Assembly (NCBI RefSeq): GCF_036250755.1
Contig: NZ_CP109583.1
Span: forward strand, 868,001 to 932,000
Reading direction: 5' to 3'
Origin: Streptomyces uncialis
GTDB lineage: Bacteria; Actinomycetota; Actinomycetes; Streptomycetales; Streptomycetaceae
DNA length: 64,000 bases
Shown: piece by piece, positions 41,453 to 50,822 of the stretch
Layout of the letters: every line of letters begins with the position of its first letter
Numbering within the stretch: position 1 is the first letter of the stretch
Program-made: the position numbers and the translations under genes
The notes under the pieces: model-generated
The model's input: the letters and a program-made list of their open reading frames with translations, nothing else
Database searches by the model: none
Told to the model about the DNA's origin: nothing

Positions 41453-43297
41453 GTGGACACCTCATCGCACGACGGCATACCGACCGCCGCACCGCCTCCC
41501 CCGCAGGCCACGGCCGACGGGGACGCCGGAGTGCCCCCGTGGCGGCTGCTGCTCGACTACGCCCGGCCGCACCGCTGGGCGCTGCTCGCCGGCGCGCTGC
41601 TGGGTCTGCTCACCGGGGCCACCGGGCTGGCGCTGCCCCTGGTCGCGAAGGCCCTGATCGAAAATCTGGCGGACGACAAGGGCATCGCCGGACCCCTGAT
41701 CCTGATGTCGCTGCTGGTCCTGATGAACGCCGTGATCGGCGCGCTCGGCGGCTACCTCCTGCGGCGGACCGCCGAGTCGGTGGTGCTCGGCGCCCGCCGC
41801 CGGCTCACCTCGTATCTGCTGCGGCTGCGCATCACGGCGATGGACCGCAGCGAGCCGGGTGATCTGATGGCCCGGGTCACCTCCGACACGACACTGTTGC
41901 GCGAGGTCACCACCGAGGCGCTCGTCGGGATCTGTACGGGCGGTCTGACCCTGGTCGCGACGCTCGCGATGATGGGCTGGACGGACCCGGTGCTGATGGG
42001 CGTCACCCTCGGGGTGATGGTCCTGGCGGGCTCGCTGCTCGGGGTGATCGTGCCCCGGATCAGCAAGGCGACCAAGCGGGCCCAGGAGTCGGTGGGGCTG
42101 ATGGGCGCCGCGCTGGAGCGTGTGCTCGGTTCGCTGCGGACCGTCAAGGCGTCCGGCGCCGAGCTCCGGGAGGAGCGCGCGGTGCACGCGGCGGCCGAGG
42201 ACTCGTGGCGGCAGAGCGTCCGGGCCGCCAAGTGGGAGGCCATCGCGGGGAACACCGCCGGGCTGGCGATCCAGATCGCCTTCCTCACGGTGCTGGGTGT
42301 CGGTGGCGCGCGGGTGGCCACCGGGTCCATCGGGATCGGCACGCTGGTGGCGTTCCTGCTGTACGTCTTCTATCTGATGGGCCCGATCCAGCAGGTCGTC
42401 GGCGCCGTGATGCAGTACCAGACCGGGTCGGCGGCGGTACGGCGTATCCAGGAGGCCCACCGGCTGCCCGCCGAGCCCGTCGGGGAGCCCGCGCCGCTCC
42501 CGGGCCCCGACCAGCCGCCGCTGTCACTGGCGTTCGACGGGGTCCACTTCCGGTACGCGGACGATCTGCCGCCCGTCCACCACGGGGTCACGTTCCAGGT
42601 TCCCGCGCGTGGCATGACCGCGTTCGTGGGGCCGTCGGGCGCGGGCAAGACCACGGTGTTCTCGCTGATCGAGCGCTTCTACGAGCCGACGGCGGGCCGG
42701 ATCGAGGTCGACGGCCGGGACCTCGGCGACTGGGACCTCGCCCGGCTCCGCGCGTCCATCGGGTACGTGGAGCAGGACGCCCCCGTGCTGTCCGGGACGC
42801 TCCGCGACAATCTGCTGCTCGGCAACCCGACGGCCGGTGAGGACGAGGTGCGCCAGGTGGTCACCACGACCCGGCTCGGCCCGCTGGTCGAGCGGCTGCC
42901 CGACGGACTGGACACCCTGGTCGGGCACCGGGGCACCAAGCTGTCGGGCGGGGAGCGGCAGCGGGTGGCGATCGCCCGCGCCCTGCTGCGCCGCCCCCGG
43001 CTGCTGATGCTGGACGAGGCGACGAGTCAGCTGGACGCGGTCAACGAGGCGGCGCTGCGGGACACCGTGGCGGAGGTCGCCCGGACGACGACGGTCCTGG
43101 TCGTCGCGCACCGGCTGTCGACGGTGACCCTCGCGGACCGGATCGTGGTCATGGACGCGGGCCGGGTCCGCGCGGTGGGCACGCACGGGGAACTCGTCGC
43201 CCAGGACGCGCTGTACGCGGAGCTGGCGACGACGCAGTTCCTCGCGGCGGCCGACTCGGGGGTTTCCGGGAGCAGCACGCCCGAGCCCGTCGGCTGA
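41453..43297 (+). CDS. ABC exporter, fused permease-ATPase (type IV, MsbA-like)
   Basis: A 614-aa half-transporter. A six-helix exporter domain (residues about 40-330; '[20 protein letters not shown]' early, '[17 protein letters not shown]' in the first cytoplasmic loop) is fused to an ATPase with Walker A 'GPSGAGKTT' (about 392-400), signature '[19 protein letters not shown]' (about 497) and Walker B '[12 protein letters not shown]'. It should homodimerise to export a lipid, drug or peptide; the substrate is unknown. It starts with GTG at 41453. The closest downstream structure is the perfect inverted repeat at 43361-43400. Confidence 0.92.
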   Translation: MDTSSHDGIPTAAPPPPQATADGDAGVPPWRLLLDYARPHRWALLAGALLGLLTGATGLALPLVAKALIENLADDKGIAGPLILMSLLVLMNAVIGALGGYLLRRTAESVVLGARRRLTSYLLRLRITAMDRSEPGDLMARVTSDTTLLREVTTEALVGICTGGLTLVATLAMMGWTDPVLMGVTLGVMVLAGSLLGVIVPRISKATKRAQESVGLMGAALERVLGSLRTVKASGAELREERAVHAAAEDSWRQSVRAAKWEAIAGNTAGLAIQIAFLTVLGVGGARVATGSIGIGTLVAFLLYVFYLMGPIQQVVGAVMQYQTGSAAVRRIQEAHRLPAEPVGEPAPLPGPDQPPLSLAFDGVHFRYADDLPPVHHGVTFQVPARGMTAFVGPSGAGKTTVFSLIERFYEPTAGRIEVDGRDLGDWDLARLRASIGYVEQDAPVLSGTLRDNLLLGNPTAGEDEVRQVVTTTRLGPLVERLPDGLDTLVGHRGTKLSGGERQRVAIARALLRRPRLLMLDEATSQLDAVNEAALRDTVAEVARTTTVLVVAHRLSTVTLADRIVVMDAGRVRAVGTHGELVAQDALYAELATTQFLAAADSGVSGSSTPEPVG

Positions 43298-43360
43298 GCG
43301 GCGGTCGTTCCCGGCCAGCGGGAACGGAGACGCGCCATGACTCCGCGTCCGGGCTGTTCT

Positions 43361-43400
43361 ACTTCTGGCGATGTCAGGTTTCTTTGACATCGCCAGAAGT
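43361..43400. repeat. Perfect 16-bp inverted repeat of low GC content, probable bidirectional terminator
   Basis: ACTTCTGGCGATGTCA (43361-43376) and TGACATCGCCAGAAGT (43385-43400) are exact inverse complements around the 8-nt loop GGTTTCTT. At 50% GC the arms contrast with the ~72% GC neighbourhood. It lies between the convergent exporter and phosphoketolase genes and so may terminate both; a remnant of a mobile element end is an alternative. Confidence 0.85.
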
Positions 43401-43500
43401 TAAGAAGTCGGGAGCCAAGAATGGCGCCGCTCCGTTCCTGACAGGCCGGGCCACGGGGAGCCGCGCGGGCTCCGGTACCGTACCGACAGGATCGCGCGGG

Positions 43501-45894
43501 TCAGCCGGTCCAGGTCCAGTCGGCGACCTCCGGCAGGTCCGTACCGTGCTCACGGATCCAGGCGTGATGGCGGGTGCGGACATCGGCCATCGCCTGCCGC
43601 AGGGCGACCGCCCTGACCCCGAGCCCCGGTACCCGGTCGATGACGTCCATGACCAGCCGGTAGCGGTCCAGGTCGTTACGGACGACCATGTCGAAGGGCG
43701 TGGTGGTGGTGCCCTCCTCCTTGTAGCCCCGGACATGGGTCTGCGCGTGTCCGGCACGGCGGTAGATCAGCCGGTGGATCAGCCAGGGATAGCCGTGGTA
43801 GGCGAAGACGACCGGCTTGTCCGGGGTGAAGAGGGCGTCGTACTCGAAGTCGGTCATCCCGTGCGGATGTTCCCCGTGGGGCATCAGCCGTGCCATGTCC
43901 ACGACGTTGACCACGCGTACCGCCAGCTCGGGCAGATGATGCCGCAGCAGTTCGGCGGCGGCCAGTACCTCCAGGGTCGGTACGTCACCGGCGCACGCGA
44001 GGACGACATCGGGTCCGTCGTCGCCGTCCACGGCCTCCTCCGTACCGGCCCACTGCCACACCCCGGCGCCACGGGCGCAGTGCGCGCGGGCCTCGTCGAG
44101 GGTGAGCCAGTCGAAGGACGGCTGCTTCCCGGCGACGATGACGTTGACGAGGTCGCGGCTGCGCAGGGCGTGGTCGGCGGTGGCGAGCAGGGTGTTGGCG
44201 TCCGGCGGGAGGTAGACGCGGACGACCTCGGGGCTCTTGTTCAGCACATGGTCCACGAAACCGGGGTCCTGGTGCGAGAAGCCGTTGTGGTCCTGGCGCC
44301 ATACATGGGAGGTGAGCAGGTAGTTGAGCGAGGCGATCGGGCGCCGCCACGGCAGCCTGCGGGCGGTCCTGAGCCATTTGATGTGCTGGTTGACCATCGA
44401 GTCGACGATATGGGCGAACGCCTCGTAGCTGGAGAAGAGGCCGTGCCGGCCGGTCAGCAGATATCCCTCCAGCCAGCCCTGGCAGAGGTGTTCGGAGAGG
44501 ACCTCCATCACCCGGCCGTCCCGGGCCAGGTTCTCGTCGGTGTCGAGGTACTCCCCCTGCCATGCCTTCGCGGTGACCTCGTACAGCGCGTCGAGCCGGT
44601 TGGACGCGGTCTCGTCGGGTCCGACGACCCGGAAGTCCCGCCGCCGGGCGGTGTCCCGCATGATCCCGGCGAGCAGCCCGCCGAGCACCCGGGTGGGTTC
44701 ATGCAGGGCGTTGCCGCGTTTGTCGACGGGCACCGCGTGTTCCTCAAGGGGCGGGATCGGCAGATCGCGCAGCAGCAGCCCGCCGTTGGCGTGCGGGGTG
44801 GCCCCGAGGCGGTGCTCGCCCTCGGGCAGACAGGACAGCACCTGCGCGGTGGGACGGCCGGTGGGGTCGAAGAGTTCCTCGGGGCGGTAGGAGCGGAGCC
44901 ACTGTTCGAGCTGGCGCAGATGCTCGGGGTTGTCACGGACCTGGGTCAGGGGCACTTGATGGGAACGCCAGGTGTTCTCGACGGGCAGTCCGTCGACCAC
45001 GGCCGGTCCGGTCCAGCCCTTGGGGGTGCGCAGCACGAGCACGGGCCAGCGGGGGCGTTCGGGGCTGCGGCCCTCGCGGGCCTGGCGCTGGAAGGTGTCG
45101 ATGCGGTCGAGGGCGGTGTCGAGGGCGGCGGCCATCGCCTGGTGCACCGCGAGGGGTTCGTCACCGGTGACGTGGAGGGGCTCGTGGCCGTAGCCGCGCA
45201 GCAGGTCGTCCAGTTCGTCCTCGGGGAGCCGGGACAGGACGGTCGGGTTGCCGATCTTGTAGCCGTTGAGGTGGAGGATCGGCAGCACGGCCCCGTCGCG
45301 GACCGGGTCGAGGAACTTGTTCGAGTGCCAGGAGGCGGCGAGCGGCCCGGTCTCGGCCTCACCGTCACCGATGACGCAGGCGACCAGCAGCCGGGGGTTG
45401 TCGAGGGCGGCGCCGTACGCGTGGGTGAGCGAGTAGCCCAGTTCGCCGCCCTCGTGGATGGAGCCGGGGACCTCGGGCGCCACATGGCTCGGTACCCCGC
45501 CGGGGAACGAGAACTGTTTGAACAGCCGTGCCATGCCGTCCGCGTCGCGGGTGATGTCCGGGTACGTCTCCGAGTACGTGCCCTCCAGCCAGGAGTTGGC
45601 GAGGACGGCCGGGCCGCCGTGTCCGGGGCCCCAGACGCACAGGGCGTCCAGGTCCCGGTCCCGGATGGCGCGGTTGAGGTGGGTGTGGACAAGGTTCAGA
45701 CCGGGTGAGGTGCCCCAGTGGCCGAGCAGCCGGGGTTTGATGTGTTCGGGCCTGAGAGGTTCGGTCAGCAGGGGATTGGCCATCAGATAGATCTGACCGA
45801 CGGCCAGGTAGTTCGCGGCCCGCCAGTGGGCGTCCAGAGCGGCTGCTTCGGTGTCGGTGAGTACGGGGGAAGCCGGGATTCGGACGTCCGGCAT
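43501..45894 (-). CDS. xfp: Phosphoketolase (xylulose-5-phosphate/fructose-6-phosphate)
   Basis: A 797-aa thiamine-diphosphate enzyme of normal family length. The N-terminal part has '[16 protein letters not shown]' and 'GPGHGGPA' (active-site His residues); the diphosphate motif is '[17 protein letters not shown]' (about residues 174-190); later '[18 protein letters not shown]' and '[13 protein letters not shown]' are family hallmarks. It splits xylulose-5-P or fructose-6-P with phosphate to acetyl-P and a sugar phosphate, giving a short route to acetyl-CoA. The start at 45894 follows AGGAG by 9 nt; an ATG three codons upstream has no proper spacing. It is monocistronic, flanked by the inverted repeat downstream. 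Confidence 0.93.
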   Translation of the reverse strand: MPDVRIPASPVLTDTEAAALDAHWRAANYLAVGQIYLMANPLLTEPLRPEHIKPRLLGHWGTSPGLNLVHTHLNRAIRDRDLDALCVWGPGHGGPAVLANSWLEGTYSETYPDITRDADGMARLFKQFSFPGGVPSHVAPEVPGSIHEGGELGYSLTHAYGAALDNPRLLVACVIGDGEAETGPLAASWHSNKFLDPVRDGAVLPILHLNGYKIGNPTVLSRLPEDELDDLLRGYGHEPLHVTGDEPLAVHQAMAAALDTALDRIDTFQRQAREGRSPERPRWPVLVLRTPKGWTGPAVVDGLPVENTWRSHQVPLTQVRDNPEHLRQLEQWLRSYRPEELFDPTGRPTAQVLSCLPEGEHRLGATPHANGGLLLRDLPIPPLEEHAVPVDKRGNALHEPTRVLGGLLAGIMRDTARRRDFRVVGPDETASNRLDALYEVTAKAWQGEYLDTDENLARDGRVMEVLSEHLCQGWLEGYLLTGRHGLFSSYEAFAHIVDSMVNQHIKWLRTARRLPWRRPIASLNYLLTSHVWRQDHNGFSHQDPGFVDHVLNKSPEVVRVYLPPDANTLLATADHALRSRDLVNVIVAGKQPSFDWLTLDEARAHCARGAGVWQWAGTEEAVDGDDGPDVVLACAGDVPTLEVLAAAELLRHHLPELAVRVVNVVDMARLMPHGEHPHGMTDFEYDALFTPDKPVVFAYHGYPWLIHRLIYRRAGHAQTHVRGYKEEGTTTTPFDMVVRNDLDRYRLVMDVIDRVPGLGVRAVALRQAMADVRTRHHAWIREHGTDLPEVADWTWTG

Positions 45895-46240
45895 GTGCCT
45901 CATCTCCTGATGCGTCGGCTGTTCGTCGTACGTGGTGTCTGCTCCGACCCTGGCTGTGGTGGGGCCGTCACGCAACGCGAAGGGCCCCGCCGTACGCGCG
46001 GGTACATGTTTTCGCACGTGCCCCGACTGGCCGGGAACGATTCCTCTGCGTAGGAACCCTGCGTGAGCTGCGGTACGCGCGCCTGGCCACCGGGCCGTAG
46101 CGGCGGGGGCCCGAGCGGTGGCAGAGGGTGCCTCAGGTGGGCTCGGCTCGCCCCGGGGGCGGCGCGGGGCGAGCCTGGAAGGGACGGCCGTCCCCCGGTG
46201 GCCGACCGGTTCAGCACCTGAGGTAAGGGGATGACCCATC
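45895..46240. other. Divergent intergenic region upstream of phosphoketolase
   Basis: 346 bp with no gene. On the minus strand, two GTTCC elements 18 bp apart (46034-46060) and TCGCACGTGC (46012-46021) are the most regulator-like features. The rightward part contains the GAGGTAAGG-like ribosome region of the next gene. Confidence 0.4.
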
Positions 46241-46609
46241 GTGAACACCACAGCACACCCCGCGGCCGAGGTCGTGGTGGAACTGAGCGACTGCACCAAG
46301 GACGACGCGGGCGCGGTCTTCGGTGTCCTGCGGTCCGTCTTCGACTGCGACCGCGCGCCGGACGATCCGCCCCGCGACACGGCGGGGAGTCGCCCGGCCG
46401 TCTGGTCGGCCACGTACGACACGACGCAGATCAGGGGCGCTCCCCCGGCGACGGTCCTCGGTGACACGGTGACCGCGGAGGTCCAGGGCGGCTATCTGGC
46501 GGTGGACCGGCTGCGCACGGCACTCGCCGCCGCGTTCACGGTCGCCGAGGAGGGCATGGCGGCCGGCGATCAGGAGAAGGAGGTGGAGCTTCTCCTGAGG
46601 AGCGGTTGA
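46241..46609 (+). CDS. Conserved hypothetical protein (122 aa)
   Basis: A small soluble protein starting with GTG at 46241. There is no signal or membrane segment; one Cys pair ('DCTKDD', 'FDCDR'). Sequence texture is a beta-rich first half and an Ala/Glu helix at the end ('[25 protein letters not shown]'). I do not recognise a functional family. Codon use is normal for the window, so it is probably a real gene. Confidence 0.6.
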   Translation: MNTTAHPAAEVVVELSDCTKDDAGAVFGVLRSVFDCDRAPDDPPRDTAGSRPAVWSATYDTTQIRGAPPATVLGDTVTAEVQGGYLAVDRLRTALAAAFTVAEEGMAAGDQEKEVELLLRSG

Positions 46610-47095
46610 CCGGCGGCGGAGGGTCGGCGCGCGTATCCCCACGCTCGGGTGGGGGCGCGTGCGCCGTTGACATTGCGTGCGCTCCGGAGTGCGGTGGGTG
46701 CGCGGTCGCGTACGGGCACGCCCCGCGCGCGTACGGGTTTGGGCGCTTGGCCAGGGGCGCTCGGGGCGGGGGGCGCTACGCGGGTGCGCCGGGGGCGGCG
46801 TGCGCGCGGGGTATTCCTTCGCGCGGTGCGTTTCGTGCGTGGGCCGGGGTCGGGTGGGACGAGGGGCGGCCTTGTGGGTGGGTCGGGGGCGCGGAGGTCG
46901 GGCGGGGGAAGCGTGAACGCGGCACGGGGATGTGGTGACGTCCGCCCGTCGGGACGCACGCGTGCTCGTGATAGGCCGCCCGGTGGGCTGTTCCGTTTCC
47001 GCGCGATTGCCCCCGTATCGGCGAGGCGCCAAGTACCCCAAGGGCGACAACCTTGAGCATTCCCGTACGGCCAACTCCCCTTTCGCACAGCCCCC
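46610..47095. other. Long intergenic region upstream of the LPMO promoter
   Basis: 486 bp of GC-rich, G/C- and CGTACG-rich low-complexity DNA; several open frames cross it on both strands but none has coding character or family similarity. No strong repeat is evident. Confidence 0.45.
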
Positions 47096-47133
47096 TTGAC
47101 GCCTCTCCTGCCATCTGTATGGTCTAGGCCAAG
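47096..47133 (+). promoter_or_regulatory. LPMO promoter with DasR-type (dre) operator
   Basis: TTGACG (47096-47101), a 16-nt spacer and TATGGT (47118-47123) form a -35/-10 pair. Overlapping the -10, TATGGTCTAGGCCAAG (47118-47133) fits the 16-bp dre consensus ACTGGTCTAGACCAGT in its core TGGTCTAG(A/G)CCA. Repression by DasR relieved by GlcN-6-P would tie this gene to chitin/GlcNAc metabolism. Confidence 0.72.
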
Positions 47134-47294
47134 AAGCAAACGCGTAGCAAATCCTTCCGGATGCCCGTGGCTTTCGCCACGCACCCCGTGCGTGGACGGT
47201 CACGGCTCTTGGCCCCACCCGAGTGGCCGCCCGTCGTGCCGGAGTCCCCACACCCCGGCAACGCCGACGCGGCGGCCGATGCGAAGGAGAGATC

Positions 47295-47807
47295 ATGCAC
47301 ACGAGCAGGAAAACCGCCGCGATCATCGGCGCGGCGCTCGCCCCCGCACTCGCCCTGACCCTTCCGGCCAGCAGTGCCAGCGCGCACGGGTACATCTCGA
47401 CCCCGCCCAGCAGGCAGGCGCAGTGCGCCGCCGGGACCGTCAGCTGTGGTGACATCAAGTACGAGCCGCAGAGCGTGGAGGGTCCCAAGGGGCTGCGGAG
47501 TTGCAGTGGCGGCAACTCCCGCTTCTCCGAGCTCGACAACGACGGCAAGGGCTGGACCGTGACCCCGGTCAGCCGGACCACGCAGTTCCAGTGGAAGCTG
47601 ACCGCGCGTCACGCGACCAGCACCTGGCAGTACTACGTGGGTGGGCGCAAGGTCGCCGAGTTCAACGACGGTGGCGCCCAGCCTGGTTCGACCGTGTCCC
47701 ACTCGGTGAACCTCGGCGCGTCCGGCAAGCAGAAGGTGCTCGCGGTGTGGAATGTCGCGGACACGCCCAACGCGTTCTACGCCTGCATCGATGTGAACGT
47801 GCGCTGA
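47295..47807 (+). CDS. Secreted chitin-active lytic polysaccharide monooxygenase (AA10)
   Basis: A 170-aa protein with a signal peptide cleaved after Ala30 (SASA|HGYIS), exposing the N-terminal His31 of the copper histidine brace. The second brace His is H106 ('LTARHATSTWQYYV'). Four Cys (44, 51, 70 and in 'YACIDV') suggest two disulphides. The mature protein of 140 residues is a compact AA10 without extra binding modules. It should oxidatively cleave crystalline chitin outside the cell. GAAGGAGAG lies before the ATG at 47295, and a dre-like box in the promoter supports DasR control. Confidence 0.9.
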   Translation: MHTSRKTAAIIGAALAPALALTLPASSASAHGYISTPPSRQAQCAAGTVSCGDIKYEPQSVEGPKGLRSCSGGNSRFSELDNDGKGWTVTPVSRTTQFQWKLTARHATSTWQYYVGGRKVAEFNDGGAQPGSTVSHSVNLGASGKQKVLAVWNVADTPNAFYACIDVNVR

Positions 47808-47984
47808 GTCGCCGGCGCTGAGCCTTTTCGGGGACGCCCGGGACCCGGCTCAGTGAAGTCCCACGCGTACGGCGGCGCCGTGTCCCTGGTGGGGGCACGG
47901 CGTCGCCGCGGGTCGCCTTCGCTTGCGCCTCCCAGGTCTGTCCGGCTGGACGCACTCCGGTCCTGTGCCGTCGCTCGGTGGTTT

Positions 47985-48340
47985 GCGCAGTTCCCCGCGC
48001 CCCTGGATGCTGCCCTGTTGCGGTCGCTCTTCGGGTGCGCGACGGTTCTCGTCCTTGCGCAGTTCCCCGCGCCCCTTTGGGGCGCGTTCTGCTGTCTTTC
48101 GGGTCGGTGCCGGTCGGGATTCTCCGTCCTCGATCCGACACGCTCGGTACGACGTTCAGCTGCTCGACTGAAGAGCATCGGAGTCTGCGAGCAGAGATTC
48201 CCGCCCACCCCCGCAGACTGAGAACAGCCCCAGGTAGGCGCCCCCAAAGGGGCGCGGGGAACTGCGCGAGCAACCAAGGACCATCCGCAGCCGAACGGAA
48301 ACCGTAAGGGGCGCGGCCCCAGGGGCGCGGGGAACTGCGC
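47985..48340. repeat. Four copies of a 20-bp dispersed repeat in inverted arrangement
   Basis: GCGCAGTTCCCCGCGCCCCT is at 47985-48004 and 48057-48076; its complement AGGGGCGCGGGGAACTGCGC is at 48248-48267 and 48321-48340. The two left copies can pair with the two right copies, giving nested hairpins in the 600-bp gap between the LPMO and the convergent dehydrogenase. A fifth copy is at 21829-21848. The intervening DNA (48077-48247) has no gene. Confidence 0.92.
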
Positions 48341-48409
48341 ACCCACGGACGAGCCGCACGGGGACAAGTGCGCCCGGCACAGGAAACCTGAAGGCGCAAG
48401 CGAAGGCGA

Positions 48410-49450
48410 TTACGCTGTGAAGGGCAGGCGTTCGCGTAGCACGGGGTGGGCGAAGCCCTCTCCCGCCGCCCACCGCGCGACCTCCCCCACCGCCACCTCC
48501 GCGAGCCGTCGCCACTCATTGCCCTGCGACCCCGCGAGATGCGGGGTGATCAACGCGTTGTCGCACTCCCACAGCGGATGGTCCGCGGGGAGCACCTCCG
48601 GATCGGTGACGTCGAGGACGGCCCGCAACCGGTCGGCGAGCAGGAGTTCGGTGAGGGCGTCCTGGTCGACGACACCGCCGCGCGAGGTGTTGACCAGCAC
48701 CGCGTCCTGCCGCATCGAGGTGAGCAGGCTCCGGCTGACCAGACCCTGGGTGGCGGGCAGCAGCGGGGTGTGGACGCTCACCACATCGCTGTTCGCGAAG
48801 AGTTCGACGAGCCCGACGGGCCGGGTGCCGAGCGCCGCGGCCTCCGTGTCGGTGACGTACGGATCGTGCAGCAGGATCTCCAGGTCGTACGGGCGCAGCA
48901 GGTCGATCACCCGCCGTCCGATGAGGGAGGCGGAGAGGATGCCGACCGAGCGGCGGTAGTTGCCGTCGGTGCGGGGGACGCCGAAGCCCTGGTCACGGGC
49001 GCGGGTGCCCCGGTAGGCGCGGGCGCGTTCCACGACGCGTTTGCCGGAGAGCAGGATCATCGCGACGGTGTACTCGGCGACGGGCAGTGCGTTGGCGGCG
49101 GCGGCCGAGGAGACGACGATGCCGCGTTCCCAGCAGGCGTCGGTGATGTGGTGCCGGACGGAGCCCGCGGTGTGCACGATCGCACGCAGCCCCGGTGCCG
49201 CTTCGAGTGCGGCGGGATCGAGCGGCGGGCAGCCCCAGCCGGTGACGAGGAGATCGGTGTCGGCGAGCGCGGCGCGGGCGTGGTCGGTGTCGAAGTCGTC
49301 GAGGACGGGCAGGGCCTGGAGGTCGCAGACCCGGCCGAGCGCGGTCAGCGTCTCCGGTTCGAGGAGCGCCGTCGCGGCCTGCTGGGACATGGCGACAGCG
49401 GCACGGGGCCGGCCGGGGCGGGGGACGGGGTTCTCACCGGTCGGGGTCAC
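48410..49450 (-). CDS. D-2-hydroxyacid dehydrogenase (NAD-dependent)
   Basis: A 346-aa protein of the D-isomer 2-hydroxyacid dehydrogenase family. The catalytic triad region is present: Arg in 'VNTSRGGVVDQDAL' (about residue 258), Glu/Asp in 'VTDPEVLPADHPLW' and His in 'ITPHLAGSQG' (about 309). The nucleotide motif 'SVGILSASLIGRRV' replaces the usual GxGxxG by GxLxASxxG, so cofactor binding may be altered. The substrate is unknown. A GTG start at 49450 is used; an internal ATG (MSQQAATALL) is an alternative. An inverted repeat CCGGAATCG/CGATTCCGG lies 89-148 bp upstream. Confidence 0.82.
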   Translation of the reverse strand: MTPTGENPVPRPGRPRAAVAMSQQAATALLEPETLTALGRVCDLQALPVLDDFDTDHARAALADTDLLVTGWGCPPLDPAALEAAPGLRAIVHTAGSVRHHITDACWERGIVVSSAAAANALPVAEYTVAMILLSGKRVVERARAYRGTRARDQGFGVPRTDGNYRRSVGILSASLIGRRVIDLLRPYDLEILLHDPYVTDTEAAALGTRPVGLVELFANSDVVSVHTPLLPATQGLVSRSLLTSMRQDAVLVNTSRGGVVDQDALTELLLADRLRAVLDVTDPEVLPADHPLWECDNALITPHLAGSQGNEWRRLAEVAVGEVARWAAGEGFAHPVLRERLPFTA

Positions 49451-49538
49451 AGGGTCGCTCGCCTCTCAGGTCCGGGGCGCCGGGGCGCGTCCGCCGCCCA
49501 CCCGTCATGGTGCGGGTAGGGGCATCTTGATCGGCCGA

Positions 49539-49598
49539 CCGGAATCGGTCAAGACGGCGGCCGGGGCGGACGGGAACCGGTCAAACAATCGATTCCGG
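49539..49598. promoter_or_regulatory. Inverted half sites upstream of the dehydrogenase
   Basis: CCGGAATCG (49539-49547) and CGATTCCGG (49590-49598) are exact inverse complements 42 bp apart; GGTCAA follows or precedes related sequence in both. The surrounding gap (49451-49840, 390 bp) has no gene. An operator pair for a looping or two-site regulator is possible. Confidence 0.4.
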
Positions 49599-49840
49599 GC
49601 CATCCGGACGGAGTCCGCCGGTCCGGATCGACCCACATGTCGGGGTGGACGGCTGCCTGTGTCCACACAGGTCACCGCTGGGTCGTCGATGTGCTCGCCC
49701 GAGTTCATGCGGGCATCGTCGCGTTCGTCGTCCCGGGCTGCCACCGCACAGGGGACTCCGCGTCGGCGGGCCGCCGTGGGCCGCCTGCGCGGCGGCCCGC
49801 CGCGTTCCGGCGTGGGGCGGTCGGAGCGTTTGTGGTCTCC

Positions 49841-50227
49841 TCAGGCCTGGTGGACGATCTGGATCAGGTTGCCGCAGGTGTCGTCCAGTACCGCGGTGGT
49901 GACCGGGCCCATCTCCAGCGGCTCCTGGGTGAAGCGCACACCGAGGCCGCGCAGCCGGTCGAACTCCGCGTGGACGTCGTCCACGGCGAAGGCGGTGGCG
50001 GGGATGCCGTCCTTGGCGAGCGCGTCCCGGTACGGCTTCACCGCGGGATGGCCCGCGGGCTCCAGGAGCAGCTCGGTCCCGTCGGGCGCCTCCGGGGAGA
50101 CCACGGTCAGCCAGCGGTCCTCACCGATCGGGACCTCGGTCTTCTTCACGAAGCCCAGCACCTCGGTGTAGAAGCGCAGGGCCTTGTCCTGGTCGTCGAC
50201 GAAGACGCTGGACAGATGAATCCTCAT
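49841..50227 (-). CDS. VOC-family protein (glyoxalase/bleomycin-resistance fold)
   Basis: A 128-aa single VOC module ('IHLSSVFVDDQDKALRFYTEVLGFVKKTEVP', 'DDTCGNLIQIVHQ'; shortened). Likely metal ligands are His4 ('RIHLSS') and Glu in 'TELLLEPAGHPA'. It is translationally coupled to the ArsR gene (ATGA overlap) and therefore repressed by it. It may bind or detoxify the compound or metal that the regulator senses; the substrate is unknown. Confidence 0.83.
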   Translation of the reverse strand: MRIHLSSVFVDDQDKALRFYTEVLGFVKKTEVPIGEDRWLTVVSPEAPDGTELLLEPAGHPAVKPYRDALAKDGIPATAFAVDDVHAEFDRLRGLGVRFTQEPLEMGPVTTAVLDDTCGNLIQIVHQA

Positions 50228-50517
50228 GGTGTGCTCTCTGATTCGTCGGGCATGGTCCACCGCTCCGCGATGCGTTTCAGGGGTGCGGTGTTCAGGTCAT
50301 GGAATTTGTAGCGCCCCTCCCGCCGGCTCTCGACCAGACCGGCGGCCTCCAGCACGGCGAGATGCTGGGAGACCGCCTGGCGCGAGATGCCGAGCTGATG
50401 CTTCATGCTCAGCCGCGCGCAGATCTCGAAGAGGGTCTGCCCCCGCTGCTCGGTGAGCTCGTCGAGGATCTTCCGGCGGGTGGGGTCGGCCAGGGCTTTG
50501 AATATGTCGTCGGCCAC
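50224..50517 (-). CDS. ArsR-family (SdpR-like) autorepressor
   Basis: A 97-aa winged-helix protein: 'IFKALADPTRRKILDELTE' then 'LGISRQAVSQHLAVLEAAGLVESRREGRYKFH'. It lacks metal-site cysteines and so belongs with non-metal ArsR regulators often paired with a VOC or SRPBCC enzyme. It starts with GTG at 50517, five nt after a perfect -10 box, so the mRNA is probably leaderless. A 24-bp palindrome sits in its promoter. Confidence 0.88.
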   Translation of the reverse strand: MADDIFKALADPTRRKILDELTEQRGQTLFEICARLSMKHQLGISRQAVSQHLAVLEAAGLVESRREGRYKFHDLNTAPLKRIAERWTMPDESESTP

Positions 50518-50522
50518 GCCCC

Positions 50523-50552
50523 ATCATAGGCAAGTGCATGCTTGCCTATCAA
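50523..50552 (-). promoter_or_regulatory. Autoregulated ArsR-VOC promoter
   Basis: On the minus strand TTGATA (50552-50547), an 18-nt spacer and TATGAT (50528-50523) form an almost ideal promoter whose -10 lies 5 nt from the GTG. The inverted repeat ATAGGCAAG/CTTGCCTAT (50526-50549, 6-nt centre) fills the spacer and overlaps both boxes, so a bound repressor would block polymerase. Confidence 0.85.
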
Positions 50553-50822
50553 GTCGTGACGTGCCGTTCCGCGAGGGGCCGCTTGGCCGACGGCCGGTCC
50601 GGGTCAGCTGTCGGACCAACCGGTGATGTCCAGCGGCCGGGCTCCGTCACGCCCGTACGGGAACCCGCAGGCATGGCCCCCGGCTCGCGGGGCAGGCGGA
50701 CCTTACAGGGGTGACACCCGAGAGCGCCGTATCTGGTCCTTCGGCGCTCGCCGTGGACCGGGCCGCCCCGCTTTCCCTGGGACGGGGGCGCGGGCGGCCG
50801 GTCCTTACGGTTCCATGGGGAC

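Noticed and set aside
43361..43400. Insertion-sequence end
   Set aside because: No transposase, no target-site duplication and no second copy in the window; kept as inverted repeat/terminator only.
43384..45708. 774-codon plus-strand frame opposite phosphoketolase
   Set aside because: Shadow of the strong phosphoketolase gene; no ribosome site or domain.
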